From Paenibacillus oryzae (GTDB lineage: Bacteria > Bacillota > Bacilli > Paenibacillales > Paenibacillaceae): 64,000 nucleotides of DNA. Each line of letters opens with the position of its first letter. Position 1 is the first letter of the stretch. A program made the translations under genes and the position numbers. The DNA lies in assembly GCF_001675045.1 (NCBI RefSeq), contig NZ_LYPA01000064.1, positions 372,001 through 436,000 of the forward strand. The letters run 5' to 3'. Below, one piece after another: positions 41,960 to 50,304 of this stretch. The notes under the pieces were generated by a model, which saw nothing but the letters and a program-made list of their open reading frames with translations, made no database searches and was not told where the DNA came from.

Positions 41960-42811
41960 TCACAGTTTGCTAATTTGTTCTTCGCTCCATTGCCATAACC
42001 GTTTTGCCGCTTCGTCATCAATCGCCCTTCCGGAAAGCGTTTGCTGTTTTTTCTTATAATAGTAGTTGCCGCTTGCAGTGCCGCCTTCCTGTGATGAAGC
42101 CAAATATAACGTGGTTTCGGCGCCTTCCAGCGGCGTCAGAAAAAATGGCCGGAGGAGCGCATAAACGCTTTTGCCAAACCCCGTTTCCCGATTAACGCCC
42201 AGCGACGTGCCAACCGCACCGGGATGCAGACAATTAACTGTTACGCTAGTGCCCTCCAAGCGGCGTGCAAGCTCTCTTGTAAACAAAATGTTAGCCAGCT
42301 TGGACTGGGCATACCCCTTCACGACATTAAAGCCACGCTGCAAATTCATGTCATCAAAATGGATATGGCCGACCTTGTAAGCTCCGGAGGAAACGACAAC
42401 AATTCTCCCTTGCGGCGAAGCGTGAAGCAGCCCAAGCAGCTCGGTTGTCAGCAAAAAATGGCCTAAATGATTAACGCCCAGCATGCTTTCATATCCGTCA
42501 TCCGTTAACTGCCGCTTTAAAGAGACAACGCCAGCATTGTTGATCAACACATCCAGCCGCGAATAACGCTCCGCAACTGAGGCGCAAAAAGCTCGGATGC
42601 TTGCAAAATTGCCCAAATCACAAAGCATCAGCTCGATATGGGCAGCTCCGCTTTCAGCCAGTGCCTTAGCTCGCGCCTCCTCCCCCCGCTGCCTGCTGCG
42701 GCAAGCCATAATAACCTCGGCCCCGGCTTTGGCAAGCTCAATAACGGCTGCCAGCCCCATTCCGGCATTGGCGCCGGTAACAATCACAACTTTTCCAGTC
42801 ATGCTTTTCAA
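41960..42811 (-). CDS. Short-chain dehydrogenase/reductase (retinol-dehydrogenase-like)
   Basis: A TTG start at 42811 is chosen, because AAGGGGG lies eight bases before it and the Rossmann motif begins soon after (MTGKVVIVTGANAGMGLA). It has NNAG (VLINNAGVV), the catalytic serine (VVSSGAYK) and YAQSK (GYAQSKLANI). The extended C-terminal half resembles WWOX/retinol-dehydrogenase-type SDRs. It uses NADP(H) on an unknown carbonyl or alcohol. An upstream ATG 42802 (internal) is an alternative start. Confidence 0.9.
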   Translation of the reverse strand: MKSMTGKVVIVTGANAGMGLAAVIELAKAGAEVIMACRSRQRGEEARAKALAESGAAHIELMLCDLGNFASIRAFCASVAERYSRLDVLINNAGVVSLKRQLTDDGYESMLGVNHLGHFLLTTELLGLLHASPQGRIVVVSSGAYKVGHIHFDDMNLQRGFNVVKGYAQSKLANILFTRELARRLEGTSVTVNCLHPGAVGTSLGVNRETGFGKSVYALLRPFFLTPLEGAETTLYLASSQEGGTASGNYYYKKKQQTLSGRAIDDEAAKRLWQWSEEQISKL

Positions 42812-43002
42812 CGGACTCGCCCCCTTCTCCCAATAGATCATTTTGGTCGTGATTTTAGCGTAAAACATTCCATTGCCGGAAACAAGATGATTTCCTTTAC
42901 ATTTTCAAAAAAACAAACTTTAAGTTAGTTACTTGATTTATGTATGATCTAGGCGTATAATCTAGGAGTAAACCCATTTATTGCATGAGGAGGCCATTTA
43001 GA

Positions 43003-43542
43003 ATGTCCAAATTAAACATCGGAATTATTCTGGGCAGTACGCGTGAAGGACGTGTTAGCCCTCAAGTCGGAGAATGGATCAAAAAAATCGCAGATGAGCG
43101 CGGGGATGCGAACTACGAAATCGTGGATATCGCCGACTACCGTTTGCCTCTTCTGGGAGAAGCCGACGCTTCGGAGCAAGCCGCAGCGTGGAATAACAAG
43201 CTTGCAAGTCTGGACGGCTTTGTCTTTATCGTTCAAGAATATAATCACAGCATAACAGCAGCACTCAAAAATGCACTGGATTATGCACGCGATGCCTGGA
43301 ACAACAAGGCCGCTGGCATTGTCAGCTATGGCTCCGTAGGCGGCGCACGCGCTGCAGAGCATCTTCGCGGCATTCTTGGAGAGTTGTCCGTTGCCGATGT
43401 TCGCGTACATCCTGCATTATCTCTGTTTACCGATTTCGAGAATGGAACCTTTAAACCTGCCGATCTGCATTTGACTAACGTAAACGGCATGCTGGATCAA
43501 GTGCTTGCCTGGAGCGGAGCGCTTAAAACCATTCGCTCTTAA
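43003..43542 (+). CDS. NADPH-dependent FMN reductase
   Basis: 179 residues from ATG 43003 (GAGGAGG site nine bases upstream; an earlier in-frame ATG at 42985 overlaps that site). Landmarks: IGIILGSTREGRVSPQVGEWI (flavin phosphate loop), DYRLPLLGE, FVFIVQEYNHSITAALKNALDYA and GIVSYGSVGGARAAEHLRGILGEL, typical of the YhdA/SsuE-like family. It reduces flavins or quinones. It stands alone, with its own terminator. Confidence 0.93.
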   Translation: MSKLNIGIILGSTREGRVSPQVGEWIKKIADERGDANYEIVDIADYRLPLLGEADASEQAAAWNNKLASLDGFVFIVQEYNHSITAALKNALDYARDAWNNKAAGIVSYGSVGGARAAEHLRGILGELSVADVRVHPALSLFTDFENGTFKPADLHLTNVNGMLDQVLAWSGALKTIRS

Positions 43543-43571
43543 CCTACTGCGACATAGATGCTTTCCTGAAT

Positions 43572-43614
43572 AAAAAACCGTCAACTGCTCCTCACGGAAC
43601 AATTGACGGTTTTT
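43572..43614. terminator. Bidirectional terminator after the FMN reductase gene
   Basis: AAAAAACCGTCAA and TTGACGGTTTTT form a stem with A and T runs on both sides, serving both the reductase and the convergent BlaR-like gene. Confidence 0.9.
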
Positions 43615-43631
43615 CTGACTGCAAGAGTCTT

Positions 43632-45899
43632 TTACTCAATCGGTCTTTGCCGAATCAAGGCTGTAACGATGTCCTCCATGGCGCTGCCCCCGTCGCCAAC
43701 AAACCGGACCTGGAACAATGCCTCGCCCTCTTGCCAAAAATAGCTGACAAAATCCGTTTCGTCCGGGCTGCTAAGGGCGCCGTCAATTTTATAGGGCTCC
43801 GTTCGGAACACCTCTTGTCCTCCCAGCCGAACCACGGATACAGGGGCTGTAAAGCGCTGACCGTCAATTCTTTCAAAGGAGGCGGCGCCGCTATTTTTCA
43901 GCTCCTGGATTATCGTATTGCTTTTGGTCTGCTTAAAGCTAAATTTCTGTATGCCGTCCGTTTCTTCATCCGCTTCTCCATTGCTTGCTTCAGCCTCTGG
44001 CAGTGCATACCCGATCGATAAAACCCGTTTGTCTAGCTCTGTTTTGTCGTTCGCATACCCGAAATTAACCATTGACGTATAAGCCGCGTCGGTTGCCATA
44101 TAATGATTTAACACCTGAATCGGAAGCTTTGGCGTAAAGCCTAGAGCATCTACACCTCTCCAAACATCGTCCGTATCGTAAATAGCGGCATTAAGCAAAT
44201 TTTCATTAACCAATGGCTTTGATAACGGAAGCTCCGGCTTCTTCATGGATGATACAAGCTCCCGAACGATTGTGCCATCCTCTTTTCCGAATGGTCCCAT
44301 CCTATATTGAATGTCTTCATCCATCCAGAAGTACTGTACATAATTAACCTTCCCTCGGCTTATCTCCGCCTTTAGCACATCAATGCCATTAATATGTTCA
44401 GTTTGCTTTGAGAGTTTAAGAGCGGCCTCGGCTGTCGTTGAAGCATCCCGAATAGCATTGGTTTCTTCCGCTTTAAATTTTTCATTTTCTTCCATGGCGC
44501 TGTACGCCTGTTCAATACCCGGACCTCCAAGCTCTGCGGTAAAACTCCAGTTATTCTTTTCTCCCCCGATAGATCGGAAAGCGATTCTTATGCGATTCAA
44601 TTTTTCTTCTCCATCCCTATTCTGGACCATCGACAGAGAGGCTGATTCAAAGGAGTAGACATCTGGAAGCACCTCAGGAACTTTAAAGGAAAAATCGGCC
44701 ATAGCAATTGCCTTTTCGAGGTTGTTGTAAGTCCGCGAACCTGATGGCTCAAATAAAACGACATTTTCGGCCAGCCTGCTATCCAATAATGATCCATCCG
44801 GACGGCTATTGTCCGGCGTTGCCGCATTCGTCAACGTACCAGCGCAAATGGCAATAACACATAATATGGAAGCTGCCGTTAGCTTATAAGAACCCTTTTT
44901 ATACCCTTTGATCATAATTAATCTCCTTTCGAGCTGCTTGCGGGCGCCCGCCCCGTATAAACCTATGGCCTGCCCCTGCTCCTGTCTGGATGCAAATGTT
45001 TTCAGTACCTCAAGAATGGTTTGCCCGTACGACAACACCTCGCGCGGGTCAAGAGCATTCAGCACACAAGCGTCGCAGGCAAGCTCCCTGTCAGCCTTCA
45101 TTTTATGTATAGCCAGCCAGACAAGGGGATTCATCCAATGAATAGCTATTGCCACGCTCCCTAGCCAATTCCAGAGAACATCGTATCTTTTGCGATGCGC
45201 TAATTCATGCATAAGAACATGCCTTAACTGAGTTCCGCTCAAGGATCGGCACAAAGCCTCGGGGATATATACTTTTGGCCGAAATACGCCATATATAAAA
45301 GGGCCCGATGTTACAGCTCCTCCCGTATAAAGCCGGATTTCCCCCTTTATTCCCAGCTTGCTTCGACATTCCTCCATGATGTCAGTCAAGGAGGAAGCCT
45401 CTACTGGGCGCATTCCTTTAAACATTTGCTTCAATCTCAAGCCGTGCCTGATAATAACAGCAAAAAAGGTCATAACGCCCGCAAGCCAGAGCCAGGCAAA
45501 AAGGCCAAGCACAACATTCGTTTTTTTCTCCGCCTCCAGCGTCCATTCCCCGCCGGGTTGAGCGAGAGAGGTTACCCCCTCCTCTGCCTGCTCGCTCCTT
45601 TCCTCCAGTGAGGCCGCTGGCTGCTGCATGACTGGCGATACCGGTATTGCTTCATCGCTGCCGCTGGAGGAAAAAGACAATACTTGTCGCATGTCTATAT
45701 TCGTCAATTGCATGAGACTAAAGGGGCTGCTTGGAAAAGCGGGCAGCAGCAGCCGAATTAATACGACCAGCCAAAGTACATGTCTGACCCGGGCCGAAAA
45801 CCGGTGACGAAACAGAGCAATCGCCGCAAGGACGGCCAATATGGTTATGCTGCCTCCAAGCGTCGAATACAAAAACCATTTAAATGCGCCTTCTACCAT
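43632..45899 (-). CDS. BlaR1/MecR1-type M56 membrane metallopeptidase antirepressor
   Basis: 755 residues. The N-terminal part has four hydrophobic helices and the M56 protease domain, with zinc motif HELAH (MHELAHRKRYD, about residue 225) and a distal ADRELACDACVL. A fifth helix near residue 345 (LTAASILCVIAICAGTL) leads to an extracellular C-terminal region of about 390 residues. That region has no penicillin-binding SxxK motif; it looks like a DUF4367/sporulation-type lipid- or polymer-sensing domain. So it should cleave the adjacent BlaI-type repressor on an extracellular signal that is probably not a beta-lactam. Confidence 0.9.
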   Translation of the reverse strand: MVEGAFKWFLYSTLGGSITILAVLAAIALFRHRFSARVRHVLWLVVLIRLLLPAFPSSPFSLMQLTNIDMRQVLSFSSSGSDEAIPVSPVMQQPAASLEERSEQAEEGVTSLAQPGGEWTLEAEKKTNVVLGLFAWLWLAGVMTFFAVIIRHGLRLKQMFKGMRPVEASSLTDIMEECRSKLGIKGEIRLYTGGAVTSGPFIYGVFRPKVYIPEALCRSLSGTQLRHVLMHELAHRKRYDVLWNWLGSVAIAIHWMNPLVWLAIHKMKADRELACDACVLNALDPREVLSYGQTILEVLKTFASRQEQGQAIGLYGAGARKQLERRLIMIKGYKKGSYKLTAASILCVIAICAGTLTNAATPDNSRPDGSLLDSRLAENVVLFEPSGSRTYNNLEKAIAMADFSFKVPEVLPDVYSFESASLSMVQNRDGEEKLNRIRIAFRSIGGEKNNWSFTAELGGPGIEQAYSAMEENEKFKAEETNAIRDASTTAEAALKLSKQTEHINGIDVLKAEISRGKVNYVQYFWMDEDIQYRMGPFGKEDGTIVRELVSSMKKPELPLSKPLVNENLLNAAIYDTDDVWRGVDALGFTPKLPIQVLNHYMATDAAYTSMVNFGYANDKTELDKRVLSIGYALPEAEASNGEADEETDGIQKFSFKQTKSNTIIQELKNSGAASFERIDGQRFTAPVSVVRLGGQEVFRTEPYKIDGALSSPDETDFVSYFWQEGEALFQVRFVGDGGSAMEDIVTALIRQRPIE

Positions 45900-45937
45900 A
45901 TTCCTATTCTTCCTCTCGGAACAAGCGTGCCGCCGGA

Positions 45938-46336
45938 TCAGGCTTTCGGGGCATCATCATTTTTCTTTTGTTTGCTTTCCAATATTTTTTGAAGCTGTTC
46001 TATTTCCTTTTGTGACAATTCGGCTTCCTCCAAAAAATTGGTGACAAGCAAATTGGAAACCCCGCCAAAAACGCGCTTGATAAAGGAGCGGCTTTCCGCC
46101 AAAACACATTCCTTTTCCGATAAAAGCGGGAAATAGTTGTAGCTTCGGCCTGTTTTCGTAAAGGCAATCACGTTTTTTTTCAAAAGCCGGTTAATAAACG
46201 TACGGATCGTCTGATCGCTCCACTGGATTTCCTCCGGCAGCTGCTCCATGATTTGTTCCGCAGTCACAGGATTCCTTTTCCAAATGACCTTCATGATTTC
46301 CCATTCCGATTCCGATATTTTTGGAATTCCATCCAT
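45938..46336 (-). CDS. BlaI/MecI family repressor
   Basis: 132 residues from ATG 46336 (GGGGG site seven bases upstream). The winged helix (ISESEWEIMKVIWKRNPVTAEQIMEQLPEEIQWSDQTIRTFINRLLKKNVIAFTKTGRSYNYFPLLSEKE) is typical of BlaI/MecI/CopY. The C-terminal dimerisation helix contains FLEEAELSQKEIEQLQKIL. It lies 38 bp upstream of the BlaR-type protease. Two operators lie at 46361-46407. Confidence 0.95.
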   Translation of the reverse strand: MDGIPKISESEWEIMKVIWKRNPVTAEQIMEQLPEEIQWSDQTIRTFINRLLKKNVIAFTKTGRSYNYFPLLSEKECVLAESRSFIKRVFGGVSNLLVTNFLEEAELSQKEIEQLQKILESKQKKNDDAPKA

Positions 46337-46360
46337 GTGCACACCCCCTTCTCTTCAACT

Positions 46361-46407
46361 ATTACAGTTGTAAATTTATCTCCCGAATATAATATTACAT
46401 TTGTAAT
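46361..46407 (-). promoter_or_regulatory. Two BlaI-type operators
   Basis: ATTACAGTTGTAAAT (46361-46375) and ATTACATTTGTAAT (46394-46407) match the TACA-N2-TGTA dyad bound by BlaI/MecI repressors. Their centres are 33 bp apart. They lie 25-71 bp before the blaI start, so the pair is autoregulated. Confidence 0.85.
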
Positions 46408-46488
46408 TTCAATAAGTCAACTGATAGCTCCCTTGCTTTCTCTCCCGGTATAAAAGTAAAGCGCCGTTCCATTCCCACCATATGAGCA

Positions 46489-46520
46489 CAAAAAAACCGC
46501 CATTGCTTCAGCAACGACGG
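46489..46520 (-). terminator. Terminator of the PAS-chemoreceptor gene
   Basis: On the minus strand, CCGTCGTTGC pairs with GCAATGGCGG (with bulges) around a TGAA loop, followed by seven T. Confidence 0.75.
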
Positions 46521-46561
46521 ACCGGATCTATAGGAATGAATCCTGTATTTGTCCATTAAAA

Positions 46562-47488
46562 TCAGATTAATTGAGCGAATTGTTTGGCCTGAAGCTCTAG
46601 CTGCTCCGCTTCTTTGCCGATCTCCTTGAAGCCGTCTACAGCTTCCTGAATGCGGTTGCGGTTTTCCATAATGGCAGTTTGGGATTGAGAAGTCCCTTTG
46701 GCAATATCAGCAACCTGCGCTGTCACAGCCTCCAGATTGCCGTTCACTTCTTTTACTGCCTGCTCGACCTGTTTGGAAAGCTTGCGGACTTCATCGGCAA
46801 CAACATTAAAGCCTCGTCCGAATTCTCCGGCATGAGCCGCCTCAATCGCCGCATTCAAGGCTAGCAGGTTAGTCTGTGAGGAAATCTCCTTGATGGTTTG
46901 CAGAATTCCCCGCATGGCGCTCACTTTTTCCTTGAGCCGATCCAGCGATTGCATATTTTCCTCGGCGCTTTGGACTACCCGCTCCATAGTCACCTCTATT
47001 TCATGATTGCGGGCGATGCCCGCCTCCGTTCGATCGTACAATGCTTCGGCCATGCCAATCAAACCTTTTGTTACCTCGCCCACTGCCTCTTCTCGCTGCG
47101 TAATGTCCGTTGCAATTTTGATAACGCCGCACACGATGCCTTCAGCATCAAAAACCGGTGTATACGTTGCCTCGAAGCACAATATCTTTTTACTTTTGTG
47201 AACGCGGAAAATCTTTTCCTGAACAGGGCGCCCATCGTTGAGCTTTTTCCAAAAAGCGGCATACTCAGGGCTATCTACAAACGAGGAGCTGCAAAATTGC
47301 CGATGATGCATGCCGGGCATTTCAGCAGCCTCATATCCCATCGCCCGGGCAAAATGATGGTTTACCCAAAGCACCTTGCCTTGCAAATCAAATTCAATCA
47401 TAGCCAGCGAATTTTCAATTGCGGCCAAAACGGCTGACTCATTCAACACTTGGGTGCTAACCGGAATATCCTTTTTTTGCTCTAACAT
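46562..47488 (-). CDS. Soluble PAS-domain chemoreceptor
   Basis: 308 residues without membrane segments. Residues about 20-135 form a PAS domain with PAC ([41 protein letters not shown] and [16 protein letters not shown]). Residues about 140-305 form a short chemoreceptor coiled coil with tip [46 protein letters not shown] plus a cytoplasmic receptor tip suggests an energy or redox sensor acting through CheA/CheW. This is the fourth chemoreceptor in the window. It is a single gene. Confidence 0.93.
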   Translation of the reverse strand: MLEQKKDIPVSTQVLNESAVLAAIENSLAMIEFDLQGKVLWVNHHFARAMGYEAAEMPGMHHRQFCSSSFVDSPEYAAFWKKLNDGRPVQEKIFRVHKSKKILCFEATYTPVFDAEGIVCGVIKIATDITQREEAVGEVTKGLIGMAEALYDRTEAGIARNHEIEVTMERVVQSAEENMQSLDRLKEKVSAMRGILQTIKEISSQTNLLALNAAIEAAHAGEFGRGFNVVADEVRKLSKQVEQAVKEVNGNLEAVTAQVADIAKGTSQSQTAIMENRNRIQEAVDGFKEIGKEAEQLELQAKQFAQLI

Positions 47489-47783
47489 TCAGCATCCCTC
47501 TTTACTAGGATTTAGTCATGATGCGGATTTCTTGAAATGTCTCCCAGTCCTATAATAATCATTAAAATGGCAAATCGGACATGTAGCAACGCATGAATAA
47601 TAGTGCAGCGCAACAATCATTATATGCCTATTCCATTTTTTCTACAATGAAAAAAGCCTTGATGAAAAAATTACGCGTTCACAGCATCCATTCCTCCGTT
47701 TTCCTCCATGGAAACTGCCTCTCAATAGACTGCAACAGCTGCATAATGATAACTCAACTGAAAATCGTCCTGCAACTTCGCCC
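47489..47783. other. Intergenic region without a recognisable gene
   Basis: About 300 bases between the PAS chemoreceptor and the MerR promoter. A 72-residue plus-strand frame (47593-47811) has no ribosome site and runs through the MerR promoter. The sequence near 47545 (AGTCCTATAATAATC) may hold the chemoreceptor promoter. Nothing else is seen. Confidence 0.6.
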
Positions 47784-47814
47784 TTGCACCTACAGTTACT
47801 GGAGGTTGTAAAAT
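47784..47814 (+). promoter_or_regulatory. MerR-type promoter with operator in a 19-bp spacer
   Basis: TTGCAC (47784-47789) and TAAAAT (47809-47814) are 19 bp apart, the overlong spacer that MerR activators twist. The dyad ACCTACAGTTACTGGAGGT (47788-47806) fills the spacer. The start of the MerR gene is 22 bp downstream of the -10 box. Confidence 0.85.
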
Positions 47815-47835
47815 GGAGTCAGGAGGAGAGAACAG

Positions 47836-48615
47836 ATGAACAATATATGTTATTCCATCGGAAAGTTTTCCGAATTGAGCGGCATTTCGATACGCACACT
47901 TCATTATTATGAGGAAGCCGGATTGCTGCGCCCGGATCGTCAGAAAAACGGACATCGGATTTATGGTACCGGGGATCTGATCACCTTGCAAAAAATTATC
48001 GGATTAAAATCGCTTGGTTTCTCACTTGAACGCATTCGCAAATTTATTCATCAAAGTGAGCAGGAACTGGGCTTGGCCGAAACATTGCAGCTGCAGCAAA
48101 AAGCGCTGCAGGCCTCACGGGCCGAACTGGACAAATCGCTTGAGATATTAGGTCGGCTGTTAACGATCGTACAAGATGAGGGTGAACTGGAGCATGAGAT
48201 GTTGTTCCTTCTGCTTCGGAACATGCTAAGGGAAGAAAAGCAGCGCAGCTGGGCGGCCGAGCATTTGTCGGAGGAAACCGCAACAGCCTTGTTTGGTCTC
48301 TCCCAGGATGCCGCGGCTGAACTAGACCGGGAGATGCTTGCCTTTGCCGAAGCCGTCAAACAATTATCAACAGGAAAGCCGGATACTCTGGAGGCCGAGG
48401 AAATGCTAAATTTCTATTTACAAAGGATTCTTGGATTTCTGGATGAAAAAGCGTTAGTAAACATTGCACAAGTTCCAGAAGAGCAGCACGAGCACCTGAA
48501 TCAACTGGTGGATATGCCGTTTAATGAGCGGGAGACTGCGTGGCTGGATGAAGCGCTGGCGCATTATGCAAGCAAATTCGGTCTTCCAGGTATCGACGGG
48601 CAGGACGACGGATAG
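47836..48615 (+). CDS. MerR family regulator (TipAS/Mta-like)
   Basis: 259 residues. The N-terminal MerR winged helix (SIGKFSELSGISIRTLHYYEEAGLLRPDRQKNGHRIYGTGDLITLQKIIGLKSLGFSLERIRKFI) is followed by a dimer helix and an effector region of about 140 residues that resembles multidrug-type MerR regulators. No metal-binding cysteine pair is seen. GGAGAG lies before ATG 47836. It should activate the promoter at 47784-47814, and so controls itself and the hydrolase gene 45 bp downstream. Confidence 0.92.
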   Translation: MNNICYSIGKFSELSGISIRTLHYYEEAGLLRPDRQKNGHRIYGTGDLITLQKIIGLKSLGFSLERIRKFIHQSEQELGLAETLQLQQKALQASRAELDKSLEILGRLLTIVQDEGELEHEMLFLLLRNMLREEKQRSWAAEHLSEETATALFGLSQDAAAELDREMLAFAEAVKQLSTGKPDTLEAEEMLNFYLQRILGFLDEKALVNIAQVPEEQHEHLNQLVDMPFNERETAWLDEALAHYASKFGLPGIDGQDDG

Positions 48616-48660
48616 CTGGCAGCAGAGTAAAAATAATGACGAAAGGAAGCGGACATTTAA

Positions 48661-49995
48661 ATGAAATTATTTGAGTATGTTTTGCTTATTGCCTCTATTT
48701 TGGGTTGTCTATATCTTATTTGGGCAAACTCCCGCGTCCGTCCGCGAACGGCGCTTATTATTTTCGCTTCTTTGCTCGGAACCCTGTTCCTTCATTTGGT
48801 GATCGAACACTTCCGTTGGCTCATGGTGCCTGTATACGGAATTGTTATCGTTGCAGCGATCGGCTGTATACTCAAAATACGCAATTACGCCTCCCTCCAA
48901 CCGAAACGTCTCAAATCAGTCTTGCTCAGCCTGTGTGCGCTGCTTGCGGGAGGACTTACTGTGGCAATGACAGGTTTTTTGCCGCTATTTCAATTTGAGA
49001 AACCAAGCGGCCCCTATCGTGTAGGCGTAATTGACTATACATGGACCGATTCTGGACGTTCATTAGCAAATGGATCAAACCGTCGGTTAAATGTGCGAAT
49101 ATGGTATCCGGCGAGTGATGAGCCTTCAACACCTGCATACTATATTCCTCAAGCTGATTTATTTATCGAAGCAGTAAAAAAACAATATGGACTGTGGTCT
49201 TTGCTACTGAGCAGCTATCGACGGCTTGAAATTCCCGCTCAATATGCGGCTCCTTTTTATAACAATGCCGATCCTGTCCCTGCTATAGTCTATTTGCACG
49301 GCAATCATCTCGGCACCCGGTTTACAAGCACTTTCCAAGCCATTGATTTAGCAAGCCATGGCTACATGGTCATAGCGATTGAGCATCCCGGGACCGCATT
49401 TTTAAGTGTATTCGATAAGGACAACTACACCCCGTTCACTAATTTGTTCACTGAATTGCCGGCTCAATTCAGTGCCCATAATGCCGTTTCTATTCCGCTG
49501 CTAGAAGAAATGCATTCCGATGTGCAGTTTGTATTGGATTATATTCAAGACATTGATCATCACGACTCCAATTCTCTGCTTGCGAATCGAATGGACCCTG
49601 ATCGAATCGCATTGGTTGGGCATTCCTTCGGCGGCGCGGCTGCTGCGCATATTCTGGCCCACTCAACAACTGTCAAAGCCGCTGTTAATCTCGATGGTTA
49701 TTTGTATGGTGAATATCCGGACGAAGCTCCACAGAAGCCACTGCTGATCATAAATGGCGGTTTGGATATCGAAGGCTTAGAGGAAACGATGAATGGTTTG
49801 GAAGAGGAGCGAGAGATTCGCAATCGCATGCTGGGCGATACAGGGCTGGAAGTGACTCTTCCGAAAGCCGGGCACTTGAACTTCACTGATCTGCCGCTTT
49901 ATTCGCCTTTGCTGAAAATACTTGCTCCTGATCCTAAAGAGCAGCATCGCTTGATTAATGAGCAGACCTTGCAGTTTTTAAAGAAGCATTTGTAG
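48661..49995 (+). CDS. Membrane-anchored alpha/beta hydrolase (PAF-acetylhydrolase-like)
   Basis: 444 residues. Three to four hydrophobic helices (residues about 3-20, 30-47, 53-72, 85-110) precede an alpha/beta hydrolase domain with oxyanion HGNHLG, nucleophile serine in GHSFGGAAA (about residue 323), Asp in NLDGYLYG region and His in KAGHLNFTD. The layout is like platelet-activating-factor acetylhydrolase relatives. It may hydrolyse lipid esters or a toxic ester at the outer membrane face. It is co-transcribed with the MerR regulator, which suggests induction by its substrate. Confidence 0.88.
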   Translation: MKLFEYVLLIASILGCLYLIWANSRVRPRTALIIFASLLGTLFLHLVIEHFRWLMVPVYGIVIVAAIGCILKIRNYASLQPKRLKSVLLSLCALLAGGLTVAMTGFLPLFQFEKPSGPYRVGVIDYTWTDSGRSLANGSNRRLNVRIWYPASDEPSTPAYYIPQADLFIEAVKKQYGLWSLLLSSYRRLEIPAQYAAPFYNNADPVPAIVYLHGNHLGTRFTSTFQAIDLASHGYMVIAIEHPGTAFLSVFDKDNYTPFTNLFTELPAQFSAHNAVSIPLLEEMHSDVQFVLDYIQDIDHHDSNSLLANRMDPDRIALVGHSFGGAAAAHILAHSTTVKAAVNLDGYLYGEYPDEAPQKPLLIINGGLDIEGLEETMNGLEEEREIRNRMLGDTGLEVTLPKAGHLNFTDLPLYSPLLKILAPDPKEQHRLINEQTLQFLKKHL

Positions 49996-50018
49996 AAATG
50001 ATTCAGCGAATTTCTACA
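49991..50018 (+). terminator. Hairpin overlapping the hydrolase stop codon
   Basis: TGTAGAAAT (49991-49999, containing the stop) pairs perfectly with ATTTCTACA (50010-50018). No T tract follows. Confidence 0.45.
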
Positions 50019-50032
50019 ATCTCCGTATGCAC

Positions 50033-50070
50033 AAAAAAATCCTGAGTCGTCCATGGACGATTCAGGATGC
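50033..50070. terminator. Bidirectional terminator between the hydrolase gene and tRNA-Leu copy 2
   Basis: On the minus strand, CATCCTGAATCGTCC pairs with GGACGACTCAGGAT (one mismatch) and is followed by seven T. It ends the tRNA transcript and can also stop the hydrolase transcript. Confidence 0.88.
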
Positions 50071-50085
50071 TGTTTATTGAATCGA

Positions 50086-50169
50086 TGCGGTCAAGAGGAC
50101 TCGAACCTCCACGTCATTGCTGACACTAGAACCTGAATCTAGCGCGTCTGCCAATTCCGCCATGACCGC
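50086..50169 (-). tRNA. tRNA-Leu (anticodon CAG), copy 2
   Basis: Identical to copy 1 except for a compensated change in the acceptor arm: GCGGTCA/TGACCGC instead of GCGGTCG/CGACCGC. The anticodon loop TTCAGGT and the long variable arm are unchanged. CCA is not encoded. Promoter and terminator are both present. Confidence 0.97.
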
Positions 50170-50191
50170 ATATTTTGTTTCAACGAAAAAT

Positions 50192-50221
50192 AATATACCA
50201 TATATCGATAAGGCTCGTCAA
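50192..50221 (-). promoter_or_regulatory. Promoter of tRNA-Leu copy 2
   Basis: On the minus strand TTGACG (50216-50221) and TATATT (50192-50197) have an 18-bp spacer. The bases after the -10 box closely resemble those of copy 3. Confidence 0.75.
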
Positions 50222-50304
50222 CTCTAGTTGCGAAATTTTGTCATTCGCTGCACATCTCCTATAATAAGAGAAGATACATAGGAAAGAAAGGTGGATATCC
50301 TAGC

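Noticed and set aside
41868..41963. Extended N-terminus of the GyrI-like protein
   Set aside because: The upstream codons cross an AT-rich promoter-like stretch, while GGAGGAG sits just before ATG 41867.
47593..47811. 72-residue frame before the MerR gene
   Set aside because: It runs through the clear MerR promoter and has no ribosome site.
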